Shown here one piece after another: positions 40,403 to 49,340 of a stretch of DNA of 64,000 nt. Origin of the DNA: JALYUM01 sp036688685 (GTDB lineage: Bacteria; Pseudomonadota; Gammaproteobacteria; Burkholderiales; Burkholderiaceae_D); assembly GCF_036688685.1 (NCBI RefSeq), contig NZ_JAQQPS010000011.1:156612-220611 (forward strand). Direction: 5' to 3'. How positions within the stretch are numbered: the stretch's first letter is position 1; each line of letters opens with the position of its first letter. A program made the translations under genes and the position numbers. Under the pieces are notes generated by a model, which worked only from the letters and a program-made list of their open reading frames with translations, did not search any database and had not been told where the DNA came from.

Positions 40403-40741
40403 ATGGCACACCATGCTTTAGCATCACAGGAAAGCTACAACCCCAACCATCTGCTCGATATTCTCCTGGGCAAGATGCAATTGAAAAACGACGCAGCACT
40501 GTCGCGCATGCTCGAAGTCGCGCCACCGGTCATCAGCAAGATTCGCCACCACCGCTTGCCGGTCGGCGCCTCGCTGCTGATCCGCATGCACGAAGTGACC
40601 GGCATGAGCATCCGCGACCTGCGCGACTTGATGGGCGACCGCCGCACCAAATATCGCCTGTCGGACGCCCAGGGCCGCCCGAAGCCAGAAGACAAGGCCG
40701 CGCAGCAGACCGACGCAACTTCCGTCAACTATGCGCATTGA
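40403..40741 (+). CDS. Small HTH-like regulator of unknown function
   Basis: A 112-residue protein not assigned to a named family. The central region (LDILLGKMQLKNDAALSRML ... VAPPVISKIRHHRLPVGASL ... IRMHEVTGMSIRDLRDLMG) has the spacing of a Cro/C1-type helix-turn-helix: a hydrophobic helix, then AALSRMLEV, then PPVISKIRHHR as a recognition helix. The tail is basic and polar. A good ribosome site (CGAGG) precedes ATG 40403. It stands alone behind the long AT-rich region, and its own mRNA may have a long leader. Confidence 0.65.
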   Translation: MAHHALASQESYNPNHLLDILLGKMQLKNDAALSRMLEVAPPVISKIRHHRLPVGASLLIRMHEVTGMSIRDLRDLMGDRRTKYRLSDAQGRPKPEDKAAQQTDATSVNYAH

Positions 40742-40868
40742 TGGCATGGGCATGATGGCAGGTTCGATCATGCCCGTGACGGTTTGTGGTACGGCGGTGG
40801 CCAGCATGCTGGCCACCGTTGTCGCAGCAGGCTAACCCTTTGCAAGCTGTACGTGTTTTGCCTGGCGG

Positions 40869-41711
40869 CTAAGCCATCAGGGCGTTCGACATTTCTTCAA
40901 ACTGCATTTCCGTTTCGCGGAATACATGCAAATAGGCTTCTTGACTGAGCCCCAGTGCGGTCCACGCGACCATTGAGACTGGTGGTACCAGTTCGTTGTC
41001 GTCACGCGCGAGGTCCAGCGCGTGCACGATTGCGTTAGCCACATGCACAATCGTCGCAAGAAAACCTGCCCCAGGCGCTGCCGGCTCGTGGTGGTAGGTT
41101 ATCGCGTGTTGCATGGTGTCTGAAAATTGCCAGTGTTCGGCAAGCAGGGTGCCCGCCATCACGTGATCGACGCCCAGCATGGCCCGTTCAACCTCGAGCA
41201 ATTCGTGATCCTCCCGCTGGCACCGCGCCAGGACTGCGCCGTACTGCTCCGGGTACGAGGTCACCAGCACCAGGCGGCCGATGTCGTGCAGCAGGCCGGC
41301 CGTGAAGGCGAAGTCCTGGTTCAGGCGCATGCGCCGCGCCAGCACCTTGGCGCAGGCGGCGGTGGCGATCGAATGGCGCCAGAAAGCGCGGTGGTCGAAC
41401 CCGGGGCATGTGCCGACCGGGAAGCAGCCGGTCACCGCCGCTGCCGTAATCAGGTTGCGCGTCGCCTGGAAACCCAGGAAAGTGATCGCCTGCTGGATCG
41501 TGGTCACGCGCACTTGCAAGCCGGAACTGGGGGAGTTGGCCAGGCGCAGCGTTTTGGCCGTCAGCGCCTGGTCCAGCGAGACTTTGCGGGCCAGCACGGA
41601 AATGTCGACGTCTTCCTGGTCGATGCTGCCGAGCAGTTCCATCACGACCGCCGGCAGCGACGGCAGGTCCTGCAAACCGTGCCGTACTGCGTCGATCGTC
41701 AGGTGAGTCAT
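40869..41711 (-). CDS. HDOD domain protein
   Basis: A 280-residue HDOD (HD-related output) protein. LPSLPAVVMELLGSIDQEDVDI opens the domain, and SLDQALTAKTLRLANSP and ITFLGFQATRNLI follow the family. A residual HD motif (AGLLHDIGRLVLV, near residue 140) retains His-Asp. HDOD proteins usually lack phosphodiesterase activity and act as signalling scaffolds in motility and cyclic-di-GMP circuits. It overlaps the upstream small gene by ATGA. Confidence 0.9.
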   Translation of the reverse strand: MTHLTIDAVRHGLQDLPSLPAVVMELLGSIDQEDVDISVLARKVSLDQALTAKTLRLANSPSSGLQVRVTTIQQAITFLGFQATRNLITAAAVTGCFPVGTCPGFDHRAFWRHSIATAACAKVLARRMRLNQDFAFTAGLLHDIGRLVLVTSYPEQYGAVLARCQREDHELLEVERAMLGVDHVMAGTLLAEHWQFSDTMQHAITYHHEPAAPGAGFLATIVHVANAIVHALDLARDDNELVPPVSMVAWTALGLSQEAYLHVFRETEMQFEEMSNALMA

Positions 41712-42034
41712 GGCGCCACCTCGCGCCCGAGGCGGAAATCGGCGATGTAGCCATGCAGGATGGCGGTGGCGCTGTCCGGCGTGGCGGTCGCGCCGCGGAA
41801 CAGGTAGTCCAGCCGCGCGGTCACGGCAGCCTCGGTGGGTTCAGGGACGACGGCGCCAGTGACGACGATCGGCAAGGCCGCGATGTCGTGGCGCGCCAGC
41901 CCGGCAATGGTGGCCGTGGTCAGCACCGTCCCCTGTGCCAATAAAACCTGGCCTTGCTGGTCCAAAATGGCATCGGACAAGACCATGCCCGCGGTGGCCC
42001 TCTCCAGGCTGACCAGTTGATGCGGTGCGTTCAT
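41708..42034 (-). CDS. Small protein resembling the C-terminal module of HD-GYP/response-regulator proteins
   Basis: A 108-residue protein with a strong ribosome site (AAGGGAGACGG) before ATG 42034. Its core (LERATAGMVLSDAILDQQGQ ... LLAQGTVLTTATIAGLARHDI) follows the same pattern as the C-terminal segment of the HD-GYP-like protein at 52776-54095 (LEPGMVLARDLVSREG ... LLSADHVLDERIIAHVRDFE). Here it is encoded as a separate gene, translationally coupled to the HDOD protein. Function unknown; the pairing suggests the two act together. Confidence 0.6.
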   Translation of the reverse strand: MNAPHQLVSLERATAGMVLSDAILDQQGQVLLAQGTVLTTATIAGLARHDIAALPIVVTGAVVPEPTEAAVTARLDYLFRGATATPDSATAILHGYIADFRLGREVAP

Positions 42035-42191
42035 TTCCGTCTCCCTTACTTTCGCTCGATAGTAGCACTATGGTGACAAAATATGCTGCAAGGAAATGCC
42101 TCAGCGGCCGACGATTGTGTGCCACCAAGCGCACAACGACCATTTGTTGTATTCTCGCCGTGCCTCGCCTGCATTTTATCGAAGGATGTTC

Positions 42192-42800
42192 ATGAAACTC
42201 TATATCAGCCCCGGCGCGTGTTCTCTGGCGCCGCATATCGTGCTGTTCGAAACCGGCTTGCCGTTCACCACCGAACGGGTCAATCTGCGCACCAAAATCA
42301 CGGCTGGCGGCGCGGATTTCACGAAGATTAACCCGAACGGCTACGTGCCGGCGCTGGAACTGAAGGACGGCACCGTGCTGACCGAAGGCCCGGCCATCAC
42401 CCAGTTCCTGGCTGACCTGAAACCGGCATCAAACCTGGCCCCGGCGAATGGCACGCTCGAGCGCTACCAACTGGTGTCGCTGCTGAATTTCATTTCGACG
42501 GAAATCCACAAGAATTTCAGCCCACTGTTCAGTCCGGACGCGGGCGCAGACGTGCAGCGCGACCGGCGCGCCACCTTGGCCAGGCGCTTCGCGTATCTCG
42601 AGCAGGAACTGGGCGGCAAGGATTTTCTTACTGGCGACACTTTTAGCATCGCCGATGCATACTTGTATACAGTGTTGACCTGGGCCAGTATCGTCAAAGT
42701 CGACCTGTCCGACTTCAATCAGCTGCAGGCTTACCTTGCCCGCGTCGCTCAGCGCCCTTCGGTGCAGCAGGCACAACGGGCCGAAGGCTCGCTCAAGTAG
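42192..42800 (+). CDS. gst: Glutathione S-transferase (beta class-like)
   Basis: A 202-residue protein starting at ATG 42192 behind GAAGGA. The thioredoxin-like N-terminal domain begins MKLYISPGACSLAPHIVL with the Cys of beta-class enzymes at residue 10. NPNGYVPALELKDG and LTEGPAITQFLAD are the glutathione-contact segments. The helical C-terminal domain has FLTGDTFSIADAYLYTVLTW. It conjugates or reduces electrophiles with glutathione in the cytoplasm. It is followed closely (52 bp) by a DUF1697 gene in the same direction. Confidence 0.94.
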   Translation: MKLYISPGACSLAPHIVLFETGLPFTTERVNLRTKITAGGADFTKINPNGYVPALELKDGTVLTEGPAITQFLADLKPASNLAPANGTLERYQLVSLLNFISTEIHKNFSPLFSPDAGADVQRDRRATLARRFAYLEQELGGKDFLTGDTFSIADAYLYTVLTWASIVKVDLSDFNQLQAYLARVAQRPSVQQAQRAEGSLK

Positions 42801-42852
42801 ACATCCATTCTCCAACAGTGCACCCGAAAGCAGGAATGAGGCAAGCGCATCC

Positions 42853-43401
42853 ATGACCATGCAACGCTACGTCGCGCTCGTGCGCGGCATCAACGTGGGC
42901 CGCGCCAAGCGCGTGGCCATGGCCGACTTGCGCAAGCTGGTCAGCGATCTCGGTTACGCCGACGTGCGCAGCCTGCTCAATAGCGGCAATATTGTGTTCA
43001 GTGCGGCGTCGGTGTTGCCTGCGTCTGCGGCCAGGGCCATCGAAACGGCGCTGGTGCTCAAGCTCGGCGTGGCCGCGCGCGTGATGGTGTTGTCCAGCAT
43101 CGAGTTGTCCGCCATCGTCAGCGACAACAGCTTGCTGGCGCTGGCCGACGACCACGCGCGCTTGATGGTGTTCGTCATTGCCGAGCCGGCCCTGCACCAA
43201 CACCTGGCGGTCCTGTGCGAAAGCGAAACCGGGACCGGCGTGATGGCGCTGGGACGGCACGCCGCCTATGTCTGGTGTCCGACCGGCGTGCTCGACAGCG
43301 CAGCCGCCGCCGCGGTCGGCAAACTGCTGGGCGACGCCACCACGGCGCGCAATTGGAACACCGTCACCAAGCTGCATCAACTGTGTGCGGAAGTTGCCTG
43401 A
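42853..43401 (+). CDS. DUF1697 family protein
   Basis: A 182-residue protein. The N-terminus RYVALVRGINVGRAKRVAMAD, followed by LRKLVSDLGYADVRSLLNSGNIVFS, is the hallmark of DUF1697. The C-terminal TARNWNTVTKLHQL is also characteristic. No enzyme activity is established for the family. ATG 42853 was used (MTMQRY); a second in-frame ATG follows at 42859. It is probably co-transcribed with the glutathione transferase. Confidence 0.9.
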   Translation: MTMQRYVALVRGINVGRAKRVAMADLRKLVSDLGYADVRSLLNSGNIVFSAASVLPASAARAIETALVLKLGVAARVMVLSSIELSAIVSDNSLLALADDHARLMVFVIAEPALHQHLAVLCESETGTGVMALGRHAAYVWCPTGVLDSAAAAAVGKLLGDATTARNWNTVTKLHQLCAEVA

Positions 43402-43727
43402 ATCAGGCGCTGCTGATCCCCGCTCAGTTCTCCACGCGCACTGCCTAAATGCCAACCTTGGTGCCTTGACTGCATGGCATAAGTGCATGATTCTGCAATG
43501 TTTTGTCAGCGCGATAAGCATGTTTGCCAGCTCGTCAATGGAATCCATGGTCATTCTCGCCACACGCGCAGTTTGTCACGCAAATTTGCGCCCGATTGGT
43601 ATACCAGGGTTTTTTTTGCAGGTATAGTTTCTCTACTTATTGCCCTAGAGCATCAAAAAGATGGCGGATTGCTATGTCGTCAATCAGGGCTCTGCTGCAC
43701 GCACGACCCCACCGGATAGAGAACCCC
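43402..43727. other. 326-bp intergenic region before the FtsH-like gene
   Basis: No gene recognised. It contains TTGACT at 43466-43471 and a TATAGT box at 43623-43628 next to a run of eight T (43611-43618). Neither has a well-spaced partner, so the promoter of the protease gene is probably here but not resolved. Confidence 0.4.
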
Positions 43728-45689
43728 ATGCCTGATTTTTCCCGACTTCAAGTTGCCTTCAAGAACGTTTACGTACGCATCGCCAGTGCGCTGGCGGTCG
43801 GCGCCGTGATCGGCTTGAGCATGTACAGCGCCGAGGTGCCACAAGACCTGAGCCCGGTCGTTCGCACGCAAGACATTTCCGAAATCACGCAGCTGTCCAT
43901 GCAAAAAGACAAGCTCGATTTCCTGATGGTGGCGCGGCCCTTGTCCGACGCGCCGCGCTACATCTACAAGTTGCGCGATTCGGCCGTGCTGCGCGTGGTG
44001 AAGGTGCCGAGCAGCTCGCACTTCGCCCTCGAGCGCGAAGTGCTGCTGAAAAACGGCATTCCGTATTCGATCGCCAAGGAGGACTTCCTGGCCTCGCACA
44101 AGGCGGTCCTCCTGGATGACGGCGCGGGCGGCGCGTGGTCCGACGTCACCAGTTTCCTGAAACGCCACGCGCTCGACATCACGCTGCTGTTGTTGATCCT
44201 GTACTGCGTCAAATTCGGCATTCCCGGCATGGGCATGAGCGCCTCAGTGATTTCGCCCGACAAGCTCAAGGGCAGCATGGACGACCTGATCGGCATGGAC
44301 GACATCAAGCAGGAAGTGCTGCACCTGGAAGACATGATCCGCAACCGCGCCGAATACCAGTCGCACAATATCGACAAGCCATTCAACGTCATGCTGACTG
44401 GCCCCGCCGGCACCGGCAAGACCAAACTGGTGGGCTACTTGGCCAAGCGCCTGAATGTGCCGCTGATTCAGGCGTCTGGCTCGGCGCTGGAATCGGGCTA
44501 TGTCGGCGGCGGCTCGAAAGCCCTGAACGCGCTGTACCGGAAAGCCTGCGCGCGCGGCAGCTGCATCATTTTTCTCGACGAAGCGCAGACCCTGTTCGCG
44601 CCGCGCGGCCGCGGCGAAAAGAAATGGGAAGACGACACCGCCAACACCCTGCTCGGTTTGCTCGACGGCGTGAAAAGCGACAAGGGGCAGGGCGTGATCT
44701 GGGTGGTGGCGTCGAACTTCGACGAAGCCTCGAGCGAGATGGACGAAGCCATGCTGCGCCGCTTCTCGGTGAAAATCAATTTTCGCCTGCCGAACAAGCA
44801 GGAGCGCAGCGCGCTGCTGAAGAGCTTCTTGTCGCGCAAAAAAGAGGGCCTGGTCGACTGGCAGGATCTCGACCTGAACCAGGTGGCCGACATGACTGCC
44901 AACCTCAGCCCGGCGCTGCTGGAAACCATCGTCGAGCGTGCATCGATGATCTCGATCCAGGACAAAACCATCATCAACACCGACCTGATGTTCCGCGCCT
45001 TCGAGCGCGCCACCATCGGCCTGACCGACCGCGCCACCACCGCCGAAAAGCACAAGCAGCGCGAACGCGTGGCCTTGCACGAACTGGGTCACTTTTTCAT
45101 GCAGATCGACCCGTATCTGCGCCAGGGCCTGAGCCTGGAAGAAGTGAAGGAAAAGTCGCACCTGCTGAAAATTTCGACGGAATCCGTTTCGAAACTCGGC
45201 GCACTCGGCTACGTGCTGCAGTCGGGTGACGACGTCTCCCTGCGCACGCTGGAAGAGCTCGAGCGCGACGTGATCCAGCTGTACGGCGGCGTCGCGGCCG
45301 AAGAACTGTTTTATGGCGCGCGCGGGATTTCGGTGGGCAGCCAGAACGACATCGAGAAGGCGACCAGGATGCTGAACCTGATGGTCAACCGCCTCTCGAT
45401 GTACTCGCGCTCGAAGCTCGATTACGCGCAGCTGCAGACGGAAAACAGTGAGCACAGCCTGCGCCAGGTGGAGGCCAAGTCCGATGAGCTGTACAGCTAT
45501 ACGCTGGACGCGATCCGCGATTACAAGGCGGTGATCGAGTCGCTCAAGGACACGCTGCTCGACCAGTACGTGCTGTCGAAGGATGCCGTGTTCGCGTTGC
45601 TGGAAGAGCGAAGCGAGCTGCTGATGTTGCACCTGCACGGGCCGCGCGCGGGGGGCTTGCATTTGTGTGCGGAAGGGGCAGTGGCGTAA
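43728..45689 (+). CDS. Divergent FtsH-like membrane AAA protease (M41)
   Basis: A 653-residue protein (E. coli FtsH is 644). Membrane helices lie near residues 17-33 and 147-165 with a periplasmic part between, as in FtsH. The AAA domain has Walker A GPAGTGKT near 226, pore-loop-like GYVGGGSK, Walker B IIFLDEAQTLFAPRGRG and DEAMLRRFSVKINFRLPN in place of the usual DPALLRPGRFDR. The M41 zinc site is H451-E-L-G-H455 (FtsH has HEAGH) with the third ligand D541 in SQNDIEKATRM. The catalytic set is complete, but the SRH and zinc helix are unlike housekeeping FtsH, so this is a paralogue. The start is uncertain; ATG 43674 in the same frame is possible. Confidence 0.85.
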   Translation: MPDFSRLQVAFKNVYVRIASALAVGAVIGLSMYSAEVPQDLSPVVRTQDISEITQLSMQKDKLDFLMVARPLSDAPRYIYKLRDSAVLRVVKVPSSSHFALEREVLLKNGIPYSIAKEDFLASHKAVLLDDGAGGAWSDVTSFLKRHALDITLLLLILYCVKFGIPGMGMSASVISPDKLKGSMDDLIGMDDIKQEVLHLEDMIRNRAEYQSHNIDKPFNVMLTGPAGTGKTKLVGYLAKRLNVPLIQASGSALESGYVGGGSKALNALYRKACARGSCIIFLDEAQTLFAPRGRGEKKWEDDTANTLLGLLDGVKSDKGQGVIWVVASNFDEASSEMDEAMLRRFSVKINFRLPNKQERSALLKSFLSRKKEGLVDWQDLDLNQVADMTANLSPALLETIVERASMISIQDKTIINTDLMFRAFERATIGLTDRATTAEKHKQRERVALHELGHFFMQIDPYLRQGLSLEEVKEKSHLLKISTESVSKLGALGYVLQSGDDVSLRTLEELERDVIQLYGGVAAEELFYGARGISVGSQNDIEKATRMLNLMVNRLSMYSRSKLDYAQLQTENSEHSLRQVEAKSDELYSYTLDAIRDYKAVIESLKDTLLDQYVLSKDAVFALLEERSELLMLHLHGPRAGGLHLCAEGAVA

Positions 45690-45725
45690 GTATTGCCGCT
45701 GCTCGCTTCAGCTACCGTCCCAAAA

Positions 45726-45838
45726 ACCGTCACCCCGGCGAAAGCCGGGGTCCATGCTGAGCATGATTGTACCGTAGCCGCAACGCCGCCTTCAAAGCAA
45801 CCTTCGCATGGGTACCGGCTTTCGCCGGTATGACGGTC
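45726..45838. repeat. Paired-palindrome intergenic repeat, copy 4
   Basis: Arm one at 45726-45756 (ACCGTCACCCCGGCGAAAGC...) and an inverted arm at 45807-45838 (ATGGGTACCGGCTTTCGCCG...) are separated by a 50-bp spacer. The right arm has CCGGC/GCCGG in place of CCCCGC/GCGGGG, with compensating changes that keep the palindrome. It lies between the convergent FtsH-like and Kef-type genes. Confidence 0.78.
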
Positions 45839-45860
45839 TTGAAGCTGACAATAGCGGCGT

Positions 45861-47558
45861 TTAATGCGCGGGCGCTTTCGCCAGCGTCGCCAGCACATGC
45901 CGCGTCATGCTCCCCGCCAGCTCCTGCTCGGCCACGAACACTTCCCCGACCTGTTCACTGCGCAGCAACGCCGCCTCTTCGCTACTGTGCGCGCGCACCA
46001 CGCACTTGATGGATGGATTGAGTGCCCGCGCCGTGTCGATCATCGCGCGCACGTGCAAGGTATCCGGCGTTGCAATGACCAGCGCGGCCGCATGCGCGAT
46101 ATGCGCCTGGATCAGCACCGCCGGTTCGGCCGCATTGCCTGCCACGGCCGGCTGGTCGGCGCGGCGCAGCTTGTCGACCAGCTCGCGGTTTTGCTCGGCC
46201 ACGACATACGATATACCCTGTTCATCCAGCGCCTGTGCGATCGCCCTGCCCACGCGTCCATACCCCACCAATACGACTTGCCCCTTCAATTGATCCTGCC
46301 CGACCGACAGCGGCAGCTCGGCCAGCGGATCGGTCGAGCGCTCCAGCGCGCGTGCGATGTCCGAGCGCTTGCGCAGCATGCTTTGCACCGGTCCGGCGAT
46401 TTTGAAGAGCAGCGGGTTGACGGCAATCGAGATGATCGCACCGGCCAGGATCAGGTTTTGGCCCAGCGCCGGCAGCAGCCCGAGCTTGATGCCCAGCGCG
46501 GCCAGGATGAACGAGAATTCGCCGATCTGCGCCAGGCTGGCCGAGACCGTGATGGCCGTGTTGACCGGATAGCGCAACAGCACCACCAGCAAGAACGCCG
46601 CCAGCGATTTGCCGACCAGGATGATGGCGACGGTGGCCAGCACCTGCAGCGGATAGTCGACCAGCACCATCGGGTCGAACAGCATGCCGACCGACACAAA
46701 GAACAGCACCGAGAATGCATCGCGCAGCGGCAGCGATTCTTCGGCCGCGCGGTGCGACAGTTCCGACTCGCGCAGCACCATGCCGGCAAAGAAGGCGCCC
46801 AACGCAAACGACACGCCAAACAGTTCGGACGAACCGAACGCGATCCCGACCGCCGCTGCGATCACGGCCAGCGTGAACAGCTCGCGCGACCCGGTGCGCG
46901 CCACGCGCCACAAAAACCACGGGAACAGCTTGCGTCCCACCACCAGCATGAACACGATAAAAGCGGCCACCTGGCCAAGCGTCATGGCCAGCGTCATCCA
47001 CAGAGAGCCGCCGCCGTCCGTGGCCTTGCCGCCGAGCGGCCCGGCCAGCGCCGGCAGCATCACCAGCATCAGCACCGTCACCAGGTCTTCCACCACCAGC
47101 CAGCCGACCGCGATGCGGCCGTTGAAGGAATCGAGTTCACCCCGTTCTTCGAGCGCGCGCAGCAGCACCACCGTGCTGGCCACCGACAGCGCCAGCCCGA
47201 ACACCAGGCCCGCGCCCAGGCTCCAGCCCCACCAGTACGCCACCCCCATGCCCATCGCCGTCGCCACCGCGATCTGGATCACCGCGCCGGGCAGGGCGAT
47301 GCGCCGCACCTCCATCAGATCTTTCAGCGAAAAATGCAGGCCGACGCCGAACATGAGCAGCATGACGCCGATTTCCGCGAGCTGCTGGGCCAACGCCACA
47401 TCGGCCACGAAGCCCGGTGTGGCAGGGCCGATCAGGACGCCGGCGGCCAGGTAGCCGACCAGCGCCGGCAGCTTGAAGCGCACCGCGATCATGCCGAAAA
47501 TGAGGCCGAACCCAAGGGCGGCGGCGATGGTGGTGATCAGGGGGAGGTTTTCATGCAT
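45861..47558 (-). CDS. ybaL: Kef-type (CPA2) potassium/proton antiporter, YbaL-like
   Basis: A 565-residue protein. Residues about 5-385 form a dozen hydrophobic segments of the Na+/H+ exchanger fold (LPALVGYLAAGVLIGP; LLMFGVGLHFSLKDLM; VGWLVVEDLVTVLMLV). They are followed by a cytosolic RCK/TrkA-N Rossmann domain with VVLVGYGRVGRAIAQ near residue 430. No TrkA-C domain follows, as in YbaL. ATG 47558 was preferred to a longer frame. It exports K+ in exchange for H+ under nucleotide or redox control. It is divergent from the DUF445 gene. Confidence 0.9.
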   Translation of the reverse strand: MHENLPLITTIAAALGFGLIFGMIAVRFKLPALVGYLAAGVLIGPATPGFVADVALAQQLAEIGVMLLMFGVGLHFSLKDLMEVRRIALPGAVIQIAVATAMGMGVAYWWGWSLGAGLVFGLALSVASTVVLLRALEERGELDSFNGRIAVGWLVVEDLVTVLMLVMLPALAGPLGGKATDGGGSLWMTLAMTLGQVAAFIVFMLVVGRKLFPWFLWRVARTGSRELFTLAVIAAAVGIAFGSSELFGVSFALGAFFAGMVLRESELSHRAAEESLPLRDAFSVLFFVSVGMLFDPMVLVDYPLQVLATVAIILVGKSLAAFLLVVLLRYPVNTAITVSASLAQIGEFSFILAALGIKLGLLPALGQNLILAGAIISIAVNPLLFKIAGPVQSMLRKRSDIARALERSTDPLAELPLSVGQDQLKGQVVLVGYGRVGRAIAQALDEQGISYVVAEQNRELVDKLRRADQPAVAGNAAEPAVLIQAHIAHAAALVIATPDTLHVRAMIDTARALNPSIKCVVRAHSSEEAALLRSEQVGEVFVAEQELAGSMTRHVLATLAKAPAH

Positions 47559-47718
47559 GCGTGCGGGCCCTTTATGTGACGTTATCGAGCGCACAGTATA
47601 GGTGAGCGCAGCGCCGGTATTGGCCTTTGCGCCAGCCTGGCCAATCAAAGCATCGGAAAACCCCAAAGTCAGCTAGCATGGCCGGTATCACAACAATTAA
47701 AACAGGATCTGGCGCAGC

Positions 47719-48999
47719 ATGGAAAAACAAGCAGAAAAACAAGCGGAACTGCACCGGTCGAAAATGCTGGCACTGAGCCTGTTCGGCGCAGCCGCGGCGC
47801 TGTTCGTCATCACGCTGTTCCTGCCCCCTACCTGGACGGTGGGCCTGCTGAAAGCGTTCGCCGAAGCGGCCATGGTGGGCGCGCTGGCCGACTGGTTCGC
47901 GGTGGTCGCCTTGTTCCGGCGCATCCCGATCCCGTTCGTGTCGCGCCACACCGAGATCATCCCCAAGAACAAGGTCAAAATCGCCGACAACCTGGCCCTG
48001 TTCGTGCGCGAAAAATTCCTCGACACCGAATCGATCGTCGCCCTGATCCGGCGCCACGACCCGGCCAAGGTGGCTGCCGACTGGCTGGTGTTGCCGCAAA
48101 ACGCCGCCCGCCTCGGCGACTACCTCGTCAAAATGGCGGCGTGGGCGCTCGATTTCGTCGAAGACGCCGCGGTCCAGCGTTTCATCGGCAAGGCCGTTCA
48201 CGGCCTGATCGGCAGCATCGATTTTTCGCAGTCGGCCGGCATGATGCTCGAAGGGCTGACGCACAACCGGCGCCACCAGGAACTGCTCAACGAAGGCATC
48301 GGCCAATTGTCGCATTTGCTGGAAAACGAAGAGACCCAGCTCTACCTGGCGCAGGGCATCGTCGACTGGCTGCGCGAAGACTATGCCTTCATCGAAAAAA
48401 TGCTGCCCACCGACGCCATCGGCCGCAAGGGCGCGGAGGTGGCGGTGCGCATGGCGTCAAACATCCTGACCCGCGTGTCGGAAGACCCGGACCACCCGCT
48501 GCGCCAGCGCTTCGACACCTACACTGCCGAATTCGTCGGCCGCCTGAAAGTCGACCCGGCCTTCCTGGCCAAGGGCGAGGAAATCAAACGCTACCTCATC
48601 GAAGACGACACCCTCAACGGCTACCTGAAATCGATCTGGGGCGACCTGAAAACCTGGCTCAAGAACGACCTGCACAGCGCAGACTCGGTGCTGCGCCAGC
48701 GCATCGTCGCCAGCGGCGCATGGGTCGGCAAGACGCTGGCCGAAGACCCGCTGCTGCGTCAGTCCCTCAACGAGCAGATGGAAAGCGCCGCGCGCGGGGT
48801 CGCGCCCGAGTTCGCGGCCTTCCTCACTGCGCACATCGCCGACACGGTCAAGAAATGGGACGACAAGGAAATGTCGGACCAGATCGAGCTGAACATTGGC
48901 AAGGACCTGCAATTCATCCGCATCAACGGCACCATCGTCGGCGGCATGATCGGCGTGATCCTGTACCTGCTGGCCCAGTTGCCGGCGCTGCTGCAATGA
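47719..48999 (+). CDS. DUF445 family membrane-anchored protein
   Basis: A 426-residue protein. A first hydrophobic segment (residues about 17-38) precedes the conserved FAEAAMVGALADWFAVVALFRRIPIPF and HTEIIPKNKVKIADNLA motifs of DUF445. A long amphipathic helical region follows, then a C-terminal membrane segment (GGMIGVILYLLAQLPALL). Function unknown. Its stop overlaps the start of the DUF2007 gene by 4 bp. Confidence 0.9.
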   Translation: MEKQAEKQAELHRSKMLALSLFGAAAALFVITLFLPPTWTVGLLKAFAEAAMVGALADWFAVVALFRRIPIPFVSRHTEIIPKNKVKIADNLALFVREKFLDTESIVALIRRHDPAKVAADWLVLPQNAARLGDYLVKMAAWALDFVEDAAVQRFIGKAVHGLIGSIDFSQSAGMMLEGLTHNRRHQELLNEGIGQLSHLLENEETQLYLAQGIVDWLREDYAFIEKMLPTDAIGRKGAEVAVRMASNILTRVSEDPDHPLRQRFDTYTAEFVGRLKVDPAFLAKGEEIKRYLIEDDTLNGYLKSIWGDLKTWLKNDLHSADSVLRQRIVASGAWVGKTLAEDPLLRQSLNEQMESAARGVAPEFAAFLTAHIADTVKKWDDKEMSDQIELNIGKDLQFIRINGTIVGGMIGVILYLLAQLPALLQ

Positions 49000-49340
49000 G
49001 GCCCGACCTGGCGGCCTGGCTGGACGCTCACCCAGACGTGAAAGCGGTGCCGGGTACCGACCTGTACGTGGTGGCGGCGCGTCCGCTGGCCACGGATGCG
49101 GCAATGGTGCAGGGCTGCCTGGTCGCCAGCGGCGTGCCGGCCGTGCTGGGCGACGCCAACCTGGTGCAGGCCTATGCCGGCGCGGTGATGGGACTGGGCG
49201 GCGTGCGCGTGATGGTGCCACAGCGCTACCTGCAACAGGCGCTCGAGGTGCTGGCCGCCTACGACCGCGGCGAATTCGCGCTCGATGACGGGGTCGACGT
49301 CGGCGTCGAAAATGATACATCTGACAACGGTTCCCACTAA
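48996..49340 (+). CDS. DUF2007-like putative signal-transducing protein
   Basis: A 114-residue protein with the small ferredoxin-like fold pattern of DUF2007: VVAARPLATDAAMVQGCLVAS, then GVPAVLGDANLVQAYAGAV, then VMVPQRYLQQALEVL. The ATG sits in the ATGAG overlap with the upstream DUF445 stop. The C-terminus is acidic. Role unknown; the coupling suggests action with the DUF445 protein. Confidence 0.7.
   Translation: MRPDLAAWLDAHPDVKAVPGTDLYVVAARPLATDAAMVQGCLVASGVPAVLGDANLVQAYAGAVMGLGGVRVMVPQRYLQQALEVLAAYDRGEFALDDGVDVGVENDTSDNGSH

Noticed and set aside
45864..47579. 571-codon plus-strand frame opposite the Kef-type antiporter
   Set aside because: The translation is dominated by His, Gln and Arg, and mirrors the hydrophobic codons of the antiporter on the other strand.
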